Shown piece after piece: positions 32,070 to 32,500 of a stretch of 32,500 nt of DNA. The notes below the pieces were generated by a model that worked only from the letters and a program-made list of their open reading frames with translations, was not told where the DNA came from and did not search any database. Each line of letters begins with the position of its first letter. Positions within the stretch are counted from its first letter, which is position 1. A program made the translations under genes and the position numbers. The DNA comes from Cryptococcus deneoformans JEC21. Lineage: Eukaryota; Basidiomycota; Tremellomycetes; Tremellales; Cryptococcaceae. The stretch lies in assembly GCF_000091045.1 (NCBI RefSeq), contig NC_006693.1, positions 633,299 through 665,798 on the forward strand, in the 5' to 3' direction.

Positions 32070-32500
32070 CTAACAGGATCTGCTATCATATTTACCCTTC
32101 TCTGCTCGCACCATCTCCACCATCCACTTTAAACGCCCTTCTCGCTCATTTAGTCTCTTCTCCTGTTCATCGAGCATGCGCCGAAGCATACTACTTTCCT
32201 GTTTACGCATTCTCGCTGCCTTCTCATCGCCGTGAGGTTCTGCGCAGGGACCCGCATTATTCAAAGCCAACAATTTGCCGGGGTCAAGTGACGAGAGAAT
32301 ACCGAGTATCTGGCCCAGCTTTTCATGATTAACATCGCATGATTTGAGGCACGGTGTTGCTTTTGAGAAAGCACACTTTTCGACCAGCGTCAAATCATTA
32401 TTTAGTTTAGGTGTTTTGACCAACACCACGTCCTCCAGCTCTTTTTTGGCCTTCCTTGTGTCCTGTCCCATGCCCTTTAATTCTGTGGATGAATTCACAC
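32070..32500 (-). CDS. 3' end of an unidentified gene, probable C-terminal coiled coil
   Basis: The minus-strand frame is open from the right edge (about 143 codons) to a TAG at 32072-32070. The end of the protein is charged and helical (MLRRMLDEQEKRLNEREGRL), with a leucine/charged heptad-like pattern that suits a coiled coil. The upstream part (VEKCAFSKATPCLKSC, EKLGQILGILSSL) has no recognised domain. The true start probably lies outside the window; an internal Met occurs at residue 10 of the visible frame. A donor-like GTAAATAT near 32089 means the last few residues could be changed by a further intron. Confidence 0.5.
   Translation of the reverse strand, partial: VNSSTELKGMGQDTRKAKKELEDVVLVKTPKLNNDLTLVEKCAFSKATPCLKSCDVNHEKLGQILGILSSLDPGKLLALNNAGPCAEPHGDEKAARMRKQESSMLRRMLDEQEKRLNEREGRLKWMVEMVRAEKGKYDSRSC

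Overview
The window looks like nuclear DNA from a basidiomycete yeast, most likely the Cryptococcus neoformans/gattii group. This is inferred from style and gene content: genes cut by many short introns (mostly 40-80 nt) with GTRNGT donors and CTRAY-type branch sites, compact intergenic spaces, and eukaryote-only families (exocyst Sec8, shugoshin, Rtc4, LysM secreted protein, Sut-type sugar transporter). No rRNA, tRNA, CRISPR array, IS element or intact transposon was seen. I rebuilt the gene models by hand from splice signals, reading frame and family motifs. In the complete models all exon phases agree.

Layout, left to right. 3-299 (+) is the 3' end of an unidentified gene. 1712-4709 (+) encodes a 926-aa protein with five CCCH zinc fingers. 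5512-6495 (+) encodes a small secreted protein with two LysM domains. 7589-8770 (+) encodes a 295-aa aldo-keto reductase with a full catalytic tetrad. 8771-10563 is a long AT-rich space with short repeats. 10569-12976 (+) encodes a membrane protein whose cytosolic tail carries five PSAP motifs and one PPAY motif. 13595-16581 (+) encodes a 948-aa Rtc4-domain protein.

17506-22224 (-) is SEC8 (14 exons, 1267 aa), an exocyst subunit. It is transcribed divergently, from a 167-bp shared promoter, from 22392-25255 (+), a 674-aa sucrose/alpha-glucoside-type transporter with 14 exons, two of them only 9 and 13 nt long. 25671-27999 (+) encodes shugoshin, the centromeric cohesin protector. It converges on 28428-31157 (-), an 856-aa protein whose C-terminal half reads as a SABATH-like SAM-dependent methyltransferase. 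32070-32500 (-) is the 3' end of another unidentified, probably coiled-coil protein.

The genes do not form a pathway cluster; this is ordinary housekeeping chromosome. The points most worth a second look are the SABATH-like methyltransferase with a long disordered N-terminus, the PSAP/PPxY-tailed membrane protein, the identical intron placement in front of three CCCH fingers, the tandem microexons, and three GC-AG introns confined to the adjacent SEC8/transporter pair.
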